Of a stretch of 36,199 nucleotides of DNA, positions 1 through 7,773 are shown one piece after another (positions within the stretch are counted from its first letter, which is position 1; each line of letters begins with the position of its first letter). Source of the DNA: Chersky-822 sp035553055 (GTDB lineage: Bacteria; Actinomycetota; Actinomycetes; Streptosporangiales; Streptosporangiaceae). The position numbers were made by a program, and so were the translations under genes. The stretch spans positions 1-36,199 of the forward strand of contig DATNEK010000061.1 in the NCBI GenBank assembly GCA_035553055.1, given 5' to 3'. The notes under the pieces are model-generated. The model saw only the letters and a list, made by a program, of their open reading frames with translations. It had not been told where the DNA came from and did no database searches.

Positions 1-260
1 CAGGGCAAGTTAGCCGGGTCGCGCTCGGCGACGAAGGCGATCTTCGAGTCACCTGCCGTGATGACACCGTCGCTGACGGACACGTCGACGTCGAGCTTGC
101 CCAGCAGGGTGTCGAACTTCAGCAGGTGGGCAAACGTCCCGATGTCACCGAGGTCGTTGGCGGCGACAATCTCGATGCCTGGCGCGGGCATAGAGTGCAC
201 GGCACGCCAGAAATTTCTGCCGATCCGGCCGAATCCGTTGATACCTACCCGGACAGTCAC
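1..260 (-). CDS. gap: Glyceraldehyde-3-phosphate dehydrogenase, N-terminal part (cut by window edge)
   Basis: This is the N-terminal part (about 86 residues) of the glycolytic enzyme that oxidises glyceraldehyde-3-phosphate to 1,3-bisphosphoglycerate with NAD and phosphate in the cytoplasm. The translation opens VTVRVGINGFGRIGRNFWRA, the classical Rossmann NAD-binding signature GINGFGRIGR, followed by AANDLGDIGTFAHLLKFD, where the family has its VNDL...LLKYDS segment. The GTG at 258-260 is the natural start because the conserved motif begins three residues later. The catalytic half with the active-site Cys lies beyond position 1. The gene starts 40 bp after the whiA stop on the same strand, the usual actinobacterial order whiA-gap. 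Identification is very secure; only completeness is unknown. Confidence 0.96.
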   Translation of the reverse strand, partial: MTVRVGINGFGRIGRNFWRAVHSMPAPGIEIVAANDLGDIGTFAHLLKFDTLLGKLDVDVSVSDGVITAGDSKIAFVAERDPANLP

Positions 261-300
261 GCAGTGCTCCCGTTCGCGTCGTTGGCTGTGCCCAAACTGC

Positions 301-1281
301 TCACGGCACCAGCATGTCAGCAGTCAGGTGTGCTTCCGTTGTCGGGATACCAAGCTCGGATGCCCGTTTGTCGGCCAGCGCGAGCAACCGCCTGATCCGG
401 CCGGCGATCGCGTCTTTGGTCAATGGCGGCTCGGCGAGCTGACCAAGCTCCTCCAGACTGGCCTGGCGGTGCTTGATACGTAGCTGACCTGCGACGATCA
501 GGTGCTCAGGCGCCTGTTCGCCGAGTATCTCCAGCGCCCGCTCTACCCGCGCGCCCGCCGCGACGGCAGCCCTCGCGCTGCGGCGCAGGTTCGCGTCGTC
601 GAAGTTCGCTAGCCGGTTGGCGGTGCCCCGCACCGCGCGGCGGATTCTGCGCTCTTCCCAGGCGAGCACGCTGTCGTGGGCACCCAGCCTGGTCAAGATC
701 GCGCTGATCGAGTCTCCGTCGCGGATCACCACCCGGTCGACGCCGCGCACGTCGCGCGCCTTCGCGCCGATCTTGAGCCGCCGCGCGGCGCCGACCATGG
801 CCAGCGCGGCCTCTGGTCCCGGGCAAGTGAGCTCGAGCGCCATGGACCTGCCTGGCTCGGTCAGCGAGCCGTGGGCAATGAAGGCGCCGCGCCAGGCCGC
901 CTCGCAGTCGCAGGTGCTGCCCGCCACGACCTGCCTCGGCAGGCCGCGCACCGGTCGGCCGCGCACGTCGACCAGCCCGGTCTGCCTGGCCAGGCTGTCG
1001 CCGTCCTTGACCACCCGCACCACGTAGCGGTTGCCCTTGCGCAGTCCGCTCGGTGCGAGCACGATCAGCTCGGATCTGTGCCCGAATATCTCGCTGATGT
1101 CCTTGCGCAGCCGACGCGCCGCGGCGCCGGTGTCAAGTTCGGCCTCGACCATGATGTGGCCGTTGTTCAGGTGCAGTCCGCCTGCGAACCTCAGCAGCGT
1201 GGAGACCTCAGCCTTCCTGCAGCACGGCTTGAGCACGCTGATCCGGCTGAGTTCGTCCTTCACCAAACTGGTCAGGGCCAC
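301..1281 (-). CDS. whiA: DNA-binding protein WhiA (sporulation/cell-division regulator)
   Basis: WhiA is a DNA-binding protein conserved in Gram-positive bacteria. In streptomycetes it works with WhiB to switch on sporulation septation genes. The protein starts with the family segment LTSLVKDELSR, has the LAGLIDADG-like N-terminal half (RFAGGLHLNNG, then CCRK) and ends with the WhiA C-terminal helix-turn-helix (RIKHRQASLEELGQLAEPPL, then AGRIRRLL). Length (326 aa) is normal. I prefer the GTG at 1279-1281: it overlaps the yvcK TAG stop by one base (TAGTG) and has GGGGGAG eight bases upstream. A GTG at 1288-1290 is in frame but would sit directly on the Shine-Dalgarno. It is co-transcribed with yvcK and rapZ, and gap follows. 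Confidence 0.95.
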   Translation of the reverse strand: MALTSLVKDELSRISVLKPCCRKAEVSTLLRFAGGLHLNNGHIMVEAELDTGAAARRLRKDISEIFGHRSELIVLAPSGLRKGNRYVVRVVKDGDSLARQTGLVDVRGRPVRGLPRQVVAGSTCDCEAAWRGAFIAHGSLTEPGRSMALELTCPGPEAALAMVGAARRLKIGAKARDVRGVDRVVIRDGDSISAILTRLGAHDSVLAWEERRIRRAVRGTANRLANFDDANLRRSARAAVAAGARVERALEILGEQAPEHLIVAGQLRIKHRQASLEELGQLAEPPLTKDAIAGRIRRLLALADKRASELGIPTTEAHLTADMLVP

Positions 1282-2369
1282 TACTCCCACTCCCCCACTA
1301 ACTCTGCCTCAAATACCTGGGCGAATGCGCCAGCCAGCCGTCGCGGGTCATGCCGGTCTGGTCGGCCAGCCATGACGAGGTCGGCGAGCACCAGCCGTCC
1401 GCCGAGCTTGTCGGCCGCCTCTTCGAGCTCGTGCGCGGTTTCCGCCGCTGAGCCTTTTACCGCGGCGCCTCGCACCGCGGTGCGGTCGGCTAGCACGACG
1501 TCAAACGCAAGATCCGGGGCATGGCTGGCGAGCACCTCCAGATGTGCGTGGGGGGAGAACCCTTCGGTCTCCCCTGGCTGGGGCGCCAGGTTCAGCGTGA
1601 CCAGCCTTCGCGCCTGGGTAGCGATCAGCGCGCTGGCCAGCTCGGGCACCAGCAGGTGCGGCAGCACGCTGGTGAACCACGATCCAGGCCCGAGCACCAC
1701 CCAATCCGCCTCAGTTATCGCCTCCACCGCCTGGGCGCAGGCAGGCGGGTCGGCGGGAACCAACGACATCGACCGTACCCGCCCGGTCGTCTCCGCGCAG
1801 GCGACCTGACCCCGAACGGTGCTCATCCGGTGGGGAAAGTTCGGGTCAACCCCCTCAACCTCGGCCTCGAGATCAAGCGGCACCGACGCCATAGGAAGCA
1901 CCCGGCCGTGCGCGCCGAGCAGCCTGCCGACCCAGTCGAGCCCTTGCACGGTGTCGCCGAGCAGCTCCCACAGCGCCACGATCAGCAGGTTGCCGACGGC
2001 GTGGCCGCCTAGTTCCCCGTTGCCGGTAAACCTGTGCTGCACGACCTTGCTCCACGTGGTGCCCCACGAATCGTCGCCGCACAGCGCGGCGAGCGCCATC
2101 CGCAGGTCGCCGGGCGGCAGCACGCCGTACTCGCGTCGCAGACGCCCGCTCGAGCCGCCATCGTCGGCCACCGTCACGATCGCCGTGAGGTCGCGGGTCA
2201 CCCGGCGAAGCGCGGACAGGGATGCGTGCAGGCCGTGACCGCCGCCAAGTGCCACCACCCGCCGCCGTGCTGGCCTGCCCTTGGGTGGGTGCGGGTGGGG
2301 TGGCACGGGCTGCCGGTGGGACGGCGCAGGCTGTGTTGTATCCGCCTGCGGCCCGGTCGTGTCACTCAC
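1281..2369 (-). CDS. yvcK: YvcK/CofD-like gluconeogenesis factor
   Basis: This is a YvcK family (CofD-like fold) protein. Family members bind UDP-sugars and affect central carbon metabolism and cell-wall synthesis; in mycobacteria the homologue is CuvA. The fold is recognised by VVALGGGHGLHASLSALR (residues about 38-55), TVADDGGSSGRLRREYG and PPGDLRMALAAL, which build the nucleotide/phosphate pocket, then HAVGNLLIVALWEL and the VVLGPGSWFTSVLPHLLV segment. The first 35 residues are Pro/His-rich and not part of the fold, so they are probably a flexible leader. The GTG start overlaps the rapZ stop by eight bases and the stop overlaps the whiA start by one base, so translation is likely coupled. 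No key motif is missing. Confidence 0.93.
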   Translation of the reverse strand: MSDTTGPQADTTQPAPSHRQPVPPHPHPPKGRPARRRVVALGGGHGLHASLSALRRVTRDLTAIVTVADDGGSSGRLRREYGVLPPGDLRMALAALCGDDSWGTTWSKVVQHRFTGNGELGGHAVGNLLIVALWELLGDTVQGLDWVGRLLGAHGRVLPMASVPLDLEAEVEGVDPNFPHRMSTVRGQVACAETTGRVRSMSLVPADPPACAQAVEAITEADWVVLGPGSWFTSVLPHLLVPELASALIATQARRLVTLNLAPQPGETEGFSPHAHLEVLASHAPDLAFDVVLADRTAVRGAAVKGSAAETAHELEEAADKLGGRLVLADLVMAGRPDRHDPRRLAGAFAQVFEAELVGEWE

Positions 2370-3273
2370 GCCCTAGATCGCGATGAGTGACCTGAACTGC
2401 CGGCCAGGTCGCCGTCAGCCTGGCCGCGATCTCCTCCGATATCGCCACGCTGCGGTGCTTGCCGCCGGTGCAGCCGACGGCCAGGGTGACAAAGTGCTTG
2501 CCGCCCCGGTCATAGCCGGACAGCGTGATCTCGAATGCCTCCAGATAGGCGCGCAGGAAGTCATCGGTGCAACGCTGGCCGAGTACGTAGTCCTTGACAG
2601 CGGCATCAAGCCCGGTCAGTGGCGCTAGCTCGGGGACCCAGTGCGGGTTGGGCAGGAACCTGCAGTCCACCACCATGTCGGCGTCGACCGGCAGTCCGTA
2701 CTTGAAGCCGAACGAGACAATGGTGATCTTGATCGCGGCGTCTTGCTCGTTGCCGAATACGTCGCGCATTCTCCCGCGTAGCTCGTGGATGTTCAGCGCC
2801 GTAGTGTCCACAACCAGGTCGGCTTGAGCGCGGATGGCCTGCAGTTGCTCCCGCTCGGCGATGATCCCGTCGATCACCCGGCCGTTCTCCTGCAGCGGAT
2901 GCGGGCGCCTGACGTTATCGAAGCGGCGCACCAGCGTCTCGTCGCTCGCTTCGAGGAAGACGACGTAGGGATGGGCGCCGATGGCATCTAGTTCGGCAAG
3001 CGCCGACTTGAGGTCGGTGGAGAACGCCCGGCTGCGCACATCAACGACCGCGGCAACCCTCGGCACCTCGGCCCTGGCTCTCCTGGCCAGGTCGAGCATG
3101 GTGACGAGCATGGCCGGCGGCAGGTTATCGGCCACGAACCAGTCGAGGTCCTCGAGCGACTTTGCGGCCGTAGACCGGCCAGCGCCCGACATGCCCGTGA
3201 TGATCACGATCTCTGGTGCGCCGCCAAAATGGTCCATCGGATTGCTGCCCCTCATTGGGCTACCGGCCCCCAT
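2362..3273 (-). CDS. rapZ: RNase adapter protein RapZ / YvcJ-type P-loop protein
   Basis: RapZ/YvcJ family nucleotide-binding protein. In enterobacteria RapZ guides RNase E to a small RNA controlling glucosamine-6-phosphate synthesis. In actinobacteria the gene is fixed between uvrC and yvcK and its target is not settled. Visible motifs are the P-loop GMSGAGRSTAAK (Arg in place of the usual Lys before Ser, which I believe is common in actinobacterial copies), WFVADNLPPAML, the DVRSR region, RRPHPL, FGFKYGLPVDADMVVDCRFLPNP and the C-terminal GCTGGKHRSVAISEEIA. The start is ambiguous. ATGs at 3289-3291, 3271-3273, 3253-3255 and 3235-3237 are all in frame because an 18-bp unit is repeated there. 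Those at 3273 and 3237 each have GAGGGG ten bases upstream. I give 3273, which overlaps the end of uvrC. Confidence 0.92.
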   Translation of the reverse strand: MGAGSPMRGSNPMDHFGGAPEIVIITGMSGAGRSTAAKSLEDLDWFVADNLPPAMLVTMLDLARRARAEVPRVAAVVDVRSRAFSTDLKSALAELDAIGAHPYVVFLEASDETLVRRFDNVRRPHPLQENGRVIDGIIAEREQLQAIRAQADLVVDTTALNIHELRGRMRDVFGNEQDAAIKITIVSFGFKYGLPVDADMVVDCRFLPNPHWVPELAPLTGLDAAVKDYVLGQRCTDDFLRAYLEAFEITLSGYDRGGKHFVTLAVGCTGGKHRSVAISEEIAARLTATWPAVQVTHRDLGRE

Positions 3274-3291
3274 TGGGCTGCTGCCCCTCAT
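3238..3291 (-). repeat. Three 18-bp tandem units across the uvrC/rapZ junction
   Basis: Read on the minus strand, three 18-bp units follow one another: 3291-3274 (ATGAGGGGCAGCAGCCCA), 3273-3256 (ATGGGGGCCGGTAGCCCA) and 3255-3238 (ATGAGGGGCAGCAATCCG), with a further ATG directly after. Units 1 and 3 differ at two positions. They contain the uvrC stop codon (3260-3262) and multiply the possible rapZ starts, so RapZ gains hexapeptides of the form M-x-x-S/G-x-P. Confidence 0.85.
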
Positions 3292-5248
3292 CATCATGCC
3301 GCAACGCCTGCGCCACCGCCTCGGCAAGTCGGGGTCCGAACCCGCCGACTTCTGCGATCTGCTCGGCGGACGCCGCACGCAGCTTGCGCACCGAGCCGAA
3401 GTGCTTGAGCAAAGCCTTTCGCCTGGCGGGCCCGAGACCTGGCAGGTGGTCAAGCTCGCTGACCGTCTGCGCCGCACCCCGCTTGGCGCGGTGGTAGGCG
3501 ATCGCGAACCTGTGCGCCTCGTCGCGTACGCGCTGGAGCAGGTAGAGGCCCTCGCTGGTGCGCGGCAGTATGACCGGGCTGTCTTCGCCGGGCAGCCACA
3601 CTTCTTCGAGGCGCTTGGCGAGCCCGCACACCGCCACGTCGGTGATCCCGAGATCGGCGAGCGCCCGCACCGCCGCCTCGACCTGGCCAGCCCCGCCGTC
3701 GATCACGATCAGGCTCGGCGGGTAGGCGAACTTGCGCTTGCCGCCATCCCCGTCTTCCGTTCCGTCAGCCAGCCGGGTGGGCTCGTCCCGTTCGGCGAGG
3801 TAGCGCTTGAACCTGCGGGTAATGACCTCGTTGATCGAGGCGAGGTCGTCGGTCGCGCCCTTGATCGAGAACTTGCGATACTCGGACTTACGTGCCAGCC
3901 CGTCTTCGAAAACCACCATCGATGCCACCACGTGGGTGCCCTGCAAGTTCGATACGTCATAACACTCGATCCGCAGCGGCGCGGTGTCCAGGCCGAGCGC
4001 GTCCTGTATCTCATGCAGAGCCTGGCCGCGTGTGGTCAGATCGCTGGCCCGCCTGGTCTTGTGAAGCGCGAGCGACTCGGTCGCGTTCCTCGTCACGGTC
4101 TCGAGCAAGGCACGTTTGTCGCCACGCTGCGGCACCCGAAGCGCCACCCGGCCGCCACGGCGCGCCGACAGCCAGTCCTGCACGGCCTCGGCGTCCGGCG
4201 GCAACTCGGGCACGAGCACCTCGCGCGGTACCGCGTTCCGGTCCGATTCCGCGGTGCCACCGGCGTCGTCGCCGCCTTCCTCCTGTCCGGCCAGCCTCTG
4301 TTGCGAGACGGGATCGTCTCGATATACCTGGCCGAGGAAATGTTCGACCAGCTCGCCGGTACTGACGTCTTCGACCTTGTCGACGACCCACCCGCGCTGG
4401 CCTCTGACCCGGCCGCCGCGCACGTAAAAGACTTGGACCGCCGCTTCGAGCTGGTCTTCCACCAAGCCGATCACGTCGCAGTCGGTGCCGTCGGACAGCA
4501 CGACGGCCTGCTTCTCCAGCGCCCGCTGCAGCGCCTGCAAGTCGTCGCGCAGCCTCGCGGCAAGCTCGAACTCCTCCGTCGCCGCCGCCTGGCGCATCTG
4601 CGCTTCGAGCCGCTTGGTGAACTTGCCCGTCTGGCCGGCCATGAAGTCGCAGAACTCCTCGGCGAGCGCCATGTGCTCGTCAGCGCTGATCCTGCCCACG
4701 CAAGGTGCCGAGCACTTGCCGATGTACCCGAGCAGGCATGGCCTGCCGATCTGGCCCGCTCGCTTAAATACCCCCGCCGAGCAGGTACGGACGGGAAACA
4801 CGCGGAGCAGCGTGTCGACGGTGTCCCTGATCGCCCACGCGTGTGAGTAGGGCCCGAAGTACCGCACCCCGCGTCGCTTGGCCCCGCGCATGACGGTGAC
4901 TCTCGGGTACTCCTCGTTGAGCGTCACGGCCAGGTAGGGGTAGCTCTTGTCATCCCTGTACCTGATGTTCCAGCGCGGGTCGAACTCCTTGATCCATGAG
5001 TACTCGAGCTGCAGCGCCTCGACCTCGGTACCGACGATTGTCCACTCCACGCTGGCCGCGTCGGTGACCATCATCTGCGTACGCGGATGCAGGCTGGCGA
5101 AGTCAGCGAAGTAGGAGTTCAGCCTCGAGCGCAGGCTCTTGGCCTTGCCGACGTAGACAACCCGGCCGCGGGCATCACGAAACCGGTAGACGCCGGGTGA
5201 CTCGGGGATCGAACCTGGCGCCGGGCGGTACGAAGCCGGATCTGCCAC
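3260..5248 (-). CDS. uvrC: Excinuclease ABC subunit C (UvrC)
   Basis: UvrC makes the two incisions either side of a bulky DNA lesion in nucleotide excision repair, acting with UvrA and UvrB. The 662-aa protein has the full domain order. The GIY-YIG nuclease is at the N-terminus (PGVYRF at 18-23, VVYVGKAKSLRSR at 30-42). Next come a Cys-containing region (GRPCLLGYIGKCSAPC), the UVR UvrB-binding motif (EEFELAARLRDDLQALQ), the RNase-H-like UvrC domain (RIECYDVSNLQGTHVVASMVVF, then LIVIDGGAGQVEAA) and a C-terminal helix-hairpin-helix (HLPGLGPARRKALLKHFGS). The start is GTG at 5246-5248. The C-terminus overlaps rapZ. It heads the conserved uvrC-rapZ-yvcK-whiA block; a separate upstream promoter was not identified. 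Confidence 0.97.
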   Translation of the reverse strand: MADPASYRPAPGSIPESPGVYRFRDARGRVVYVGKAKSLRSRLNSYFADFASLHPRTQMMVTDAASVEWTIVGTEVEALQLEYSWIKEFDPRWNIRYRDDKSYPYLAVTLNEEYPRVTVMRGAKRRGVRYFGPYSHAWAIRDTVDTLLRVFPVRTCSAGVFKRAGQIGRPCLLGYIGKCSAPCVGRISADEHMALAEEFCDFMAGQTGKFTKRLEAQMRQAAATEEFELAARLRDDLQALQRALEKQAVVLSDGTDCDVIGLVEDQLEAAVQVFYVRGGRVRGQRGWVVDKVEDVSTGELVEHFLGQVYRDDPVSQQRLAGQEEGGDDAGGTAESDRNAVPREVLVPELPPDAEAVQDWLSARRGGRVALRVPQRGDKRALLETVTRNATESLALHKTRRASDLTTRGQALHEIQDALGLDTAPLRIECYDVSNLQGTHVVASMVVFEDGLARKSEYRKFSIKGATDDLASINEVITRRFKRYLAERDEPTRLADGTEDGDGGKRKFAYPPSLIVIDGGAGQVEAAVRALADLGITDVAVCGLAKRLEEVWLPGEDSPVILPRTSEGLYLLQRVRDEAHRFAIAYHRAKRGAAQTVSELDHLPGLGPARRKALLKHFGSVRKLRAASAEQIAEVGGFGPRLAEAVAQALRHDDEGQQPNGGR

Positions 5249-5283
5249 GCAGCAACTCTAGTCAGTGCCGGCCACTATCCGGC

Positions 5284-5958
5284 CTAGCCGAACACGACAA
5301 GCATGTGACTGATCAAGTCGTCGTCGTTGACAGTGAGCCGCATCACCCCTGGCGCCTTCGCGTGACGCCAGAGAAAGTCAACGATGACAGCTCCTTCTTC
5401 TTCTCGCGGATCGCCGGCGACGTCGATCTGATCAGTGGGCGGATTGGCCGCGTAGGCGGCGGTGTAGGCCTCACGGCCGGCGTATTCGAGCACTCCTGCG
5501 CCCGGCACGTTCTCGAATCGCACCACGGCGTCGTCGGTGAACCTGGCAAGCAGCCTGGAGAATTCGCCACTAGCCGTGGCGGCGTTGAACACCGCGACAT
5601 GGTCGGTCACGAACGCCAGCACGTGGGGTATCGATCGCGAACCCTCAGCCGGGGCGAAAAGCACGAGCGTCGCCAGGTCCTCGGTCACATCGGCGAACCT
5701 ATGCACCTCGCCGGCCGGGACGAAGATCACCGAACCAGCCGCCACCGCTACCCGCCTGCCGCCCGACTCGAACATCGCGCGCCCTGCGGTCACCACGTAG
5801 ATTTCGTCTTCGGTGTGCGGCTCCTGGTCGTCGCTGCCACCTGCCGGTATCGAATACGTGCCGACCGATAGGTCGGGAACCCTGAACTGCTCGACCCAGT
5901 GCGTGTCAAATGGGCCAACCGGCTTGGTGAACCTGCCAGCGCCGTCGATTAGCTGCAT
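5284..5958 (-). CDS. Cupin domain fused to SnoaL-like (NTF2-fold) domain, function unknown
   Basis: This is a two-domain cytoplasmic protein of 224 aa. Residues about 20-105 form a cupin: PHTEDEIYVVTAGRAMFESGG is motif 1 (His, two acidic residues, Gly) and AAGSVIFVPAGEVHRFADV is motif 2 with its His, so a metal site is likely. Residues about 115-224 look like a SnoaL/NTF2 module (VAVFNAATASGEFSRLLARFTDDAVVRFE, then GREAYTAAYAANPP and VDFLWRHAKAPGVMRLTVNDDDLI). Both are small-molecule domains; the substrate cannot be told. It ends 35 bp upstream of the uvrC start on the same strand. The Shine-Dalgarno is weak (GGGGCC next to the ATG). The domain calls are from motif reading. Confidence 0.72.
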   Translation of the reverse strand: MQLIDGAGRFTKPVGPFDTHWVEQFRVPDLSVGTYSIPAGGSDDQEPHTEDEIYVVTAGRAMFESGGRRVAVAAGSVIFVPAGEVHRFADVTEDLATLVLFAPAEGSRSIPHVLAFVTDHVAVFNAATASGEFSRLLARFTDDAVVRFENVPGAGVLEYAGREAYTAAYAANPPTDQIDVAGDPREEEGAVIVDFLWRHAKAPGVMRLTVNDDDLISHMLVVFG

Positions 5959-5973
5959 GGCCCCATCGTGGCA

Positions 5974-6015
5974 GATGAGTCCCGACGGATGAGTCCCGAC
6001 GGATGAGTCCCGACG
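5974..6015. repeat. Three perfect 14-bp direct repeats
   Basis: The unit GATGAGTCCCGACG occurs three times without interruption at 5974-5987, 5988-6001 and 6002-6015. It lies between the divergently transcribed cupin gene (start 5958, minus) and glycosyltransferase gene (start 6043, plus), so it fills most of their shared promoter region. It may be slippage-prone DNA or a set of binding sites; the sequence alone does not decide. Confidence 0.9.
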
Positions 6016-6042
6016 GGCGCGGGGGACCTGGCCCCGGTCCCG

Positions 6043-7257
6043 ATGTGCCAGGCTGTGCTGGTGCTATTCGCGATCGCCGCTAGCTCGGCGGCCACGGCAG
6101 CCTGGATCTACCTGCTCGTTGGCCACGGCGGCTTCTGGCGCACCGATCAGCGCCTGCCGCCTGCTGGCGCTGAGCCCTCCATCTGGCCGGACGTCGTCGC
6201 GATCGTGCCAGCCAGAGACGAGGCCGATATGCTGCCGCACACGCTGCCGACCCTGCTAGCGCAGGACTACGCCGGGAGATTCAGCGTCGTGCTCGTCGAC
6301 GACGAGAGCACCGACGGCACGCCAGAGGTGGCGGCGGGGCTCGATCAAGCCGATCAGCTATCCGGCCAGCTAACCGGCGGCCGGCTCAAGGTCATTGCCG
6401 GCCGCCCGACACCGCCAGGGTGGGCAGGCAAGGTGTGGGCGATGGCGCAGGGGGTGCGGGCGGCCGGCGACCCCGAGTACCTGCTCTTCACCGACGCCGA
6501 CATCAGCTTCGCGCCCGGAGTACTCGGCAAGCTCGTCGCATCGGCCTGCGGGCGTGCGCTGGTGTCGCAGATGGCGCTGCTGCGCAGCGACACGCCGGCC
6601 GAGCGGCTGCTGATCCCGGCGTTCGTTTACTTTTTCGCCCAGCTTTACCCGTTCAGGCGGGTGAACAGCCGCCGGTCAGCATCGGCAGCTGCGGCCGGCG
6701 GCTGCATGCTGGTACGCCGCGAGGCACTCGCCGCGGCTGGCGGGCTCGACCGAGTCAAGGGTGCCCGCATCGACGATGTCGCCATCGGCGAGCTGCTCAA
6801 GCACGCACCGAACGACTGCTGGCTAGGATTCACCACCGAAGTGACCAGCCGCCGCGCCTACGGACTGACCGACGTGTGGGACATGGTGGCCAGGAGCGCC
6901 TACACCCAGCTCCGCTACTCCCCCGCCGCTGTGTTCGGCACGGTCATCGGTCTGGTCTGGCTCTACCTGGCACCGCCCGCCGCCTCCGCCGCTGGCCTCG
7001 CCCTGATCACGGCTGCCGCAGTCCCGGCCTGGCAGCCGGCCGTCCTGGCGGGGACCGGCCTGGTGGCGTGGGCGATCATGTCCGTGACATACGTTCCGAT
7101 GCTGCGGCTCAGCCGCCTGTCCCCGCTTAGGGCACCAATCTTGCCGCTTGTCGCCGCGATGTACGCGGCCATGACGATCACCTCAGCCTGGCGCCACCTC
7201 CGAGGCCGAGGCGGCGCATGGAAAGGCCGCATCATCTCAACCTTCATGATCATCTAA
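6043..7257 (+). CDS. Membrane glycosyltransferase family 2, HpnB-like
   Basis: This is a membrane-anchored GT-A glycosyltransferase of family 2 that transfers a sugar from a nucleotide sugar to a lipid-type acceptor. There is one N-terminal membrane helix (residues about 3-25). The catalytic domain carries VVAIVPARDEADMLPHTLPTLLAQDY, VVLVDDESTDGT, PPGWAGKVWAMAQG, the DxD metal site LLFTDADISF, and AAGGCMLVRREALAAAGG followed by IDDVAIGELLK. The C-terminus has three hydrophobic helices (about 290-390). The PPGWAGKVWAMAQG block is what I associate with the hopanoid-linked HpnB group, so hopanoid or carotenoid-type glycosylation is a fair guess, but no hopanoid genes are nearby. The start at 6043 has no clear Shine-Dalgarno; an internal GTG is possible. 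Confidence 0.8.
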   Translation: MCQAVLVLFAIAASSAATAAWIYLLVGHGGFWRTDQRLPPAGAEPSIWPDVVAIVPARDEADMLPHTLPTLLAQDYAGRFSVVLVDDESTDGTPEVAAGLDQADQLSGQLTGGRLKVIAGRPTPPGWAGKVWAMAQGVRAAGDPEYLLFTDADISFAPGVLGKLVASACGRALVSQMALLRSDTPAERLLIPAFVYFFAQLYPFRRVNSRRSASAAAAGGCMLVRREALAAAGGLDRVKGARIDDVAIGELLKHAPNDCWLGFTTEVTSRRAYGLTDVWDMVARSAYTQLRYSPAAVFGTVIGLVWLYLAPPAASAAGLALITAAAVPAWQPAVLAGTGLVAWAIMSVTYVPMLRLSRLSPLRAPILPLVAAMYAAMTITSAWRHLRGRGGAWKGRIISTFMII

Positions 7258-7454
7258 CGCTTTCCGTCACATCGCCGACCCGGCGGTGTCGTACACCTGT
7301 GCGCCGCCGTGGTCCGCCGCGGGTGCGATGGGTTCGGGGTTTCATCGCGCCGGGCCTGGCCGCTGCCGCGATGGATCCACGATGGATCCCCGGTTTCACC
7401 CCCGATTTCCCTGCTGAATCCGGGCTTTCATCGCACGGGCCTGACGCTCCGGGT

Positions 7455-7586
7455 GCGATGGATTCCCGGATTCATCGCGCCGGGCCGGGCGTGGCCTGGT
7501 GCTGGGGTGCGATGGATTCCCGGATTCATCGCACCGGGCCGGGCGTGGCCTGGTGCTGGGGTGCGATGGATTCCCGGATTCATCGC
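7455..7586. repeat. 54-bp tandem repeat with a palindromic 24-bp core (three cores)
   Basis: Cores at 7455-7478, 7509-7532 and 7563-7586 are identical. Each opens with GCGATG and closes with CATCGC; the central 12 bases nearly complete the palindrome, so each can form a hairpin of about ten pairs counting two wobbles. The 30-bp linkers between cores differ at one position. A fourth, diverged core is at 7325-7348 with the same outer arms and length. Confidence 0.88.
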
Positions 7587-7589
7587 GCT

Positions 7590-7679
7590 GGGCGGGCGGG
7601 CGCCCTGGGCGGGCGGGCGCGCTAGGCGGGCGGGCGCGCCGGGCCGGCGGGCGCGCTAGGCGGGCGGGTCGGGCGGGGT
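7590..7679 (+). repeat. GGGC-run array of about 17-18 bp units, G-quadruplex potential
   Basis: Five imperfect units of about 17-18 bp, each beginning with a run such as GGGCGGGCGGGCGC, follow the palindromic repeats. GGG triplets at 7590-7592, 7594-7596, 7598-7600, 7607-7609, 7611-7613 and 7615-7617 satisfy a plus-strand G-quadruplex pattern. It sits downstream of a plus-strand gene, so it could slow or end transcription of that gene. Confidence 0.7.
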
Positions 7680-7713
7680 CGAGCGCTCGGGGGTGCGATG
7701 CGGGGCGTCGCGG

Positions 7714-7765
7714 GACAGCGCGGGAGCCTCGCTGCTGCTTCCCCAGGGGTGAGTTGAGGATCAGC
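7714..7765 (-). repeat. Dispersed repeat downstream of gcvP, related to 13096-13180
   Basis: The plus-strand text CAGCGCGGGAGCCTCGCTGC (7716-7735), with GAGGATCAGC near 7756-7765, matches CAGCGCGGGAGCTTGGCTGC in the 13142-13161 region, followed there by GGAGATCAGC near 13171-13180. A shorter relative, CAGCGCGGGATGCCTGCTG, starts at 13098. Both locations are just downstream of minus-strand stop codons (gcvP, merR). Confidence 0.6.
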
Positions 7766-7773
7766 TTAAGTTG

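Larger units (their letters stand above)
7258..7773. other. Non-coding convergent spacer packed with repeats
   Basis: This 516-bp stretch separates the 3' ends of the glycosyltransferase (plus) and gcvP (minus). I see no credible gene. Open frames exist on the plus strand but consist of translated repeats. Contents in order: a lone palindromic 24-mer (7325-7348), degenerate relatives up to about 7434, three palindromic 24-mers at 54-bp spacing (7455-7586), a G-run array (7590-7679), a hairpin with GCGATGC and GCGTCGC arms (7695-7711), and an element shared with 13139-13166 (7714-7765). Confidence 0.8.

Noticed and set aside
2981..4846. Long 621-aa plus-strand frame
   Set aside because: Antisense shadow of uvrC and rapZ caused by high GC; uvrC has clear motifs throughout.
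7455..7586. CRISPR-like regular repeats
   Set aside because: The intervals between the 24-bp cores are nearly identical rather than unique, there are only three copies, and no cas gene is present. It is a tandem repeat.
7218..7659. Open frames over the repeat spacer (peptides with MDSRIHRAGPG)
   Set aside because: The peptides are only the translated 54-bp repeat; no Shine-Dalgarno and no family resemblance.
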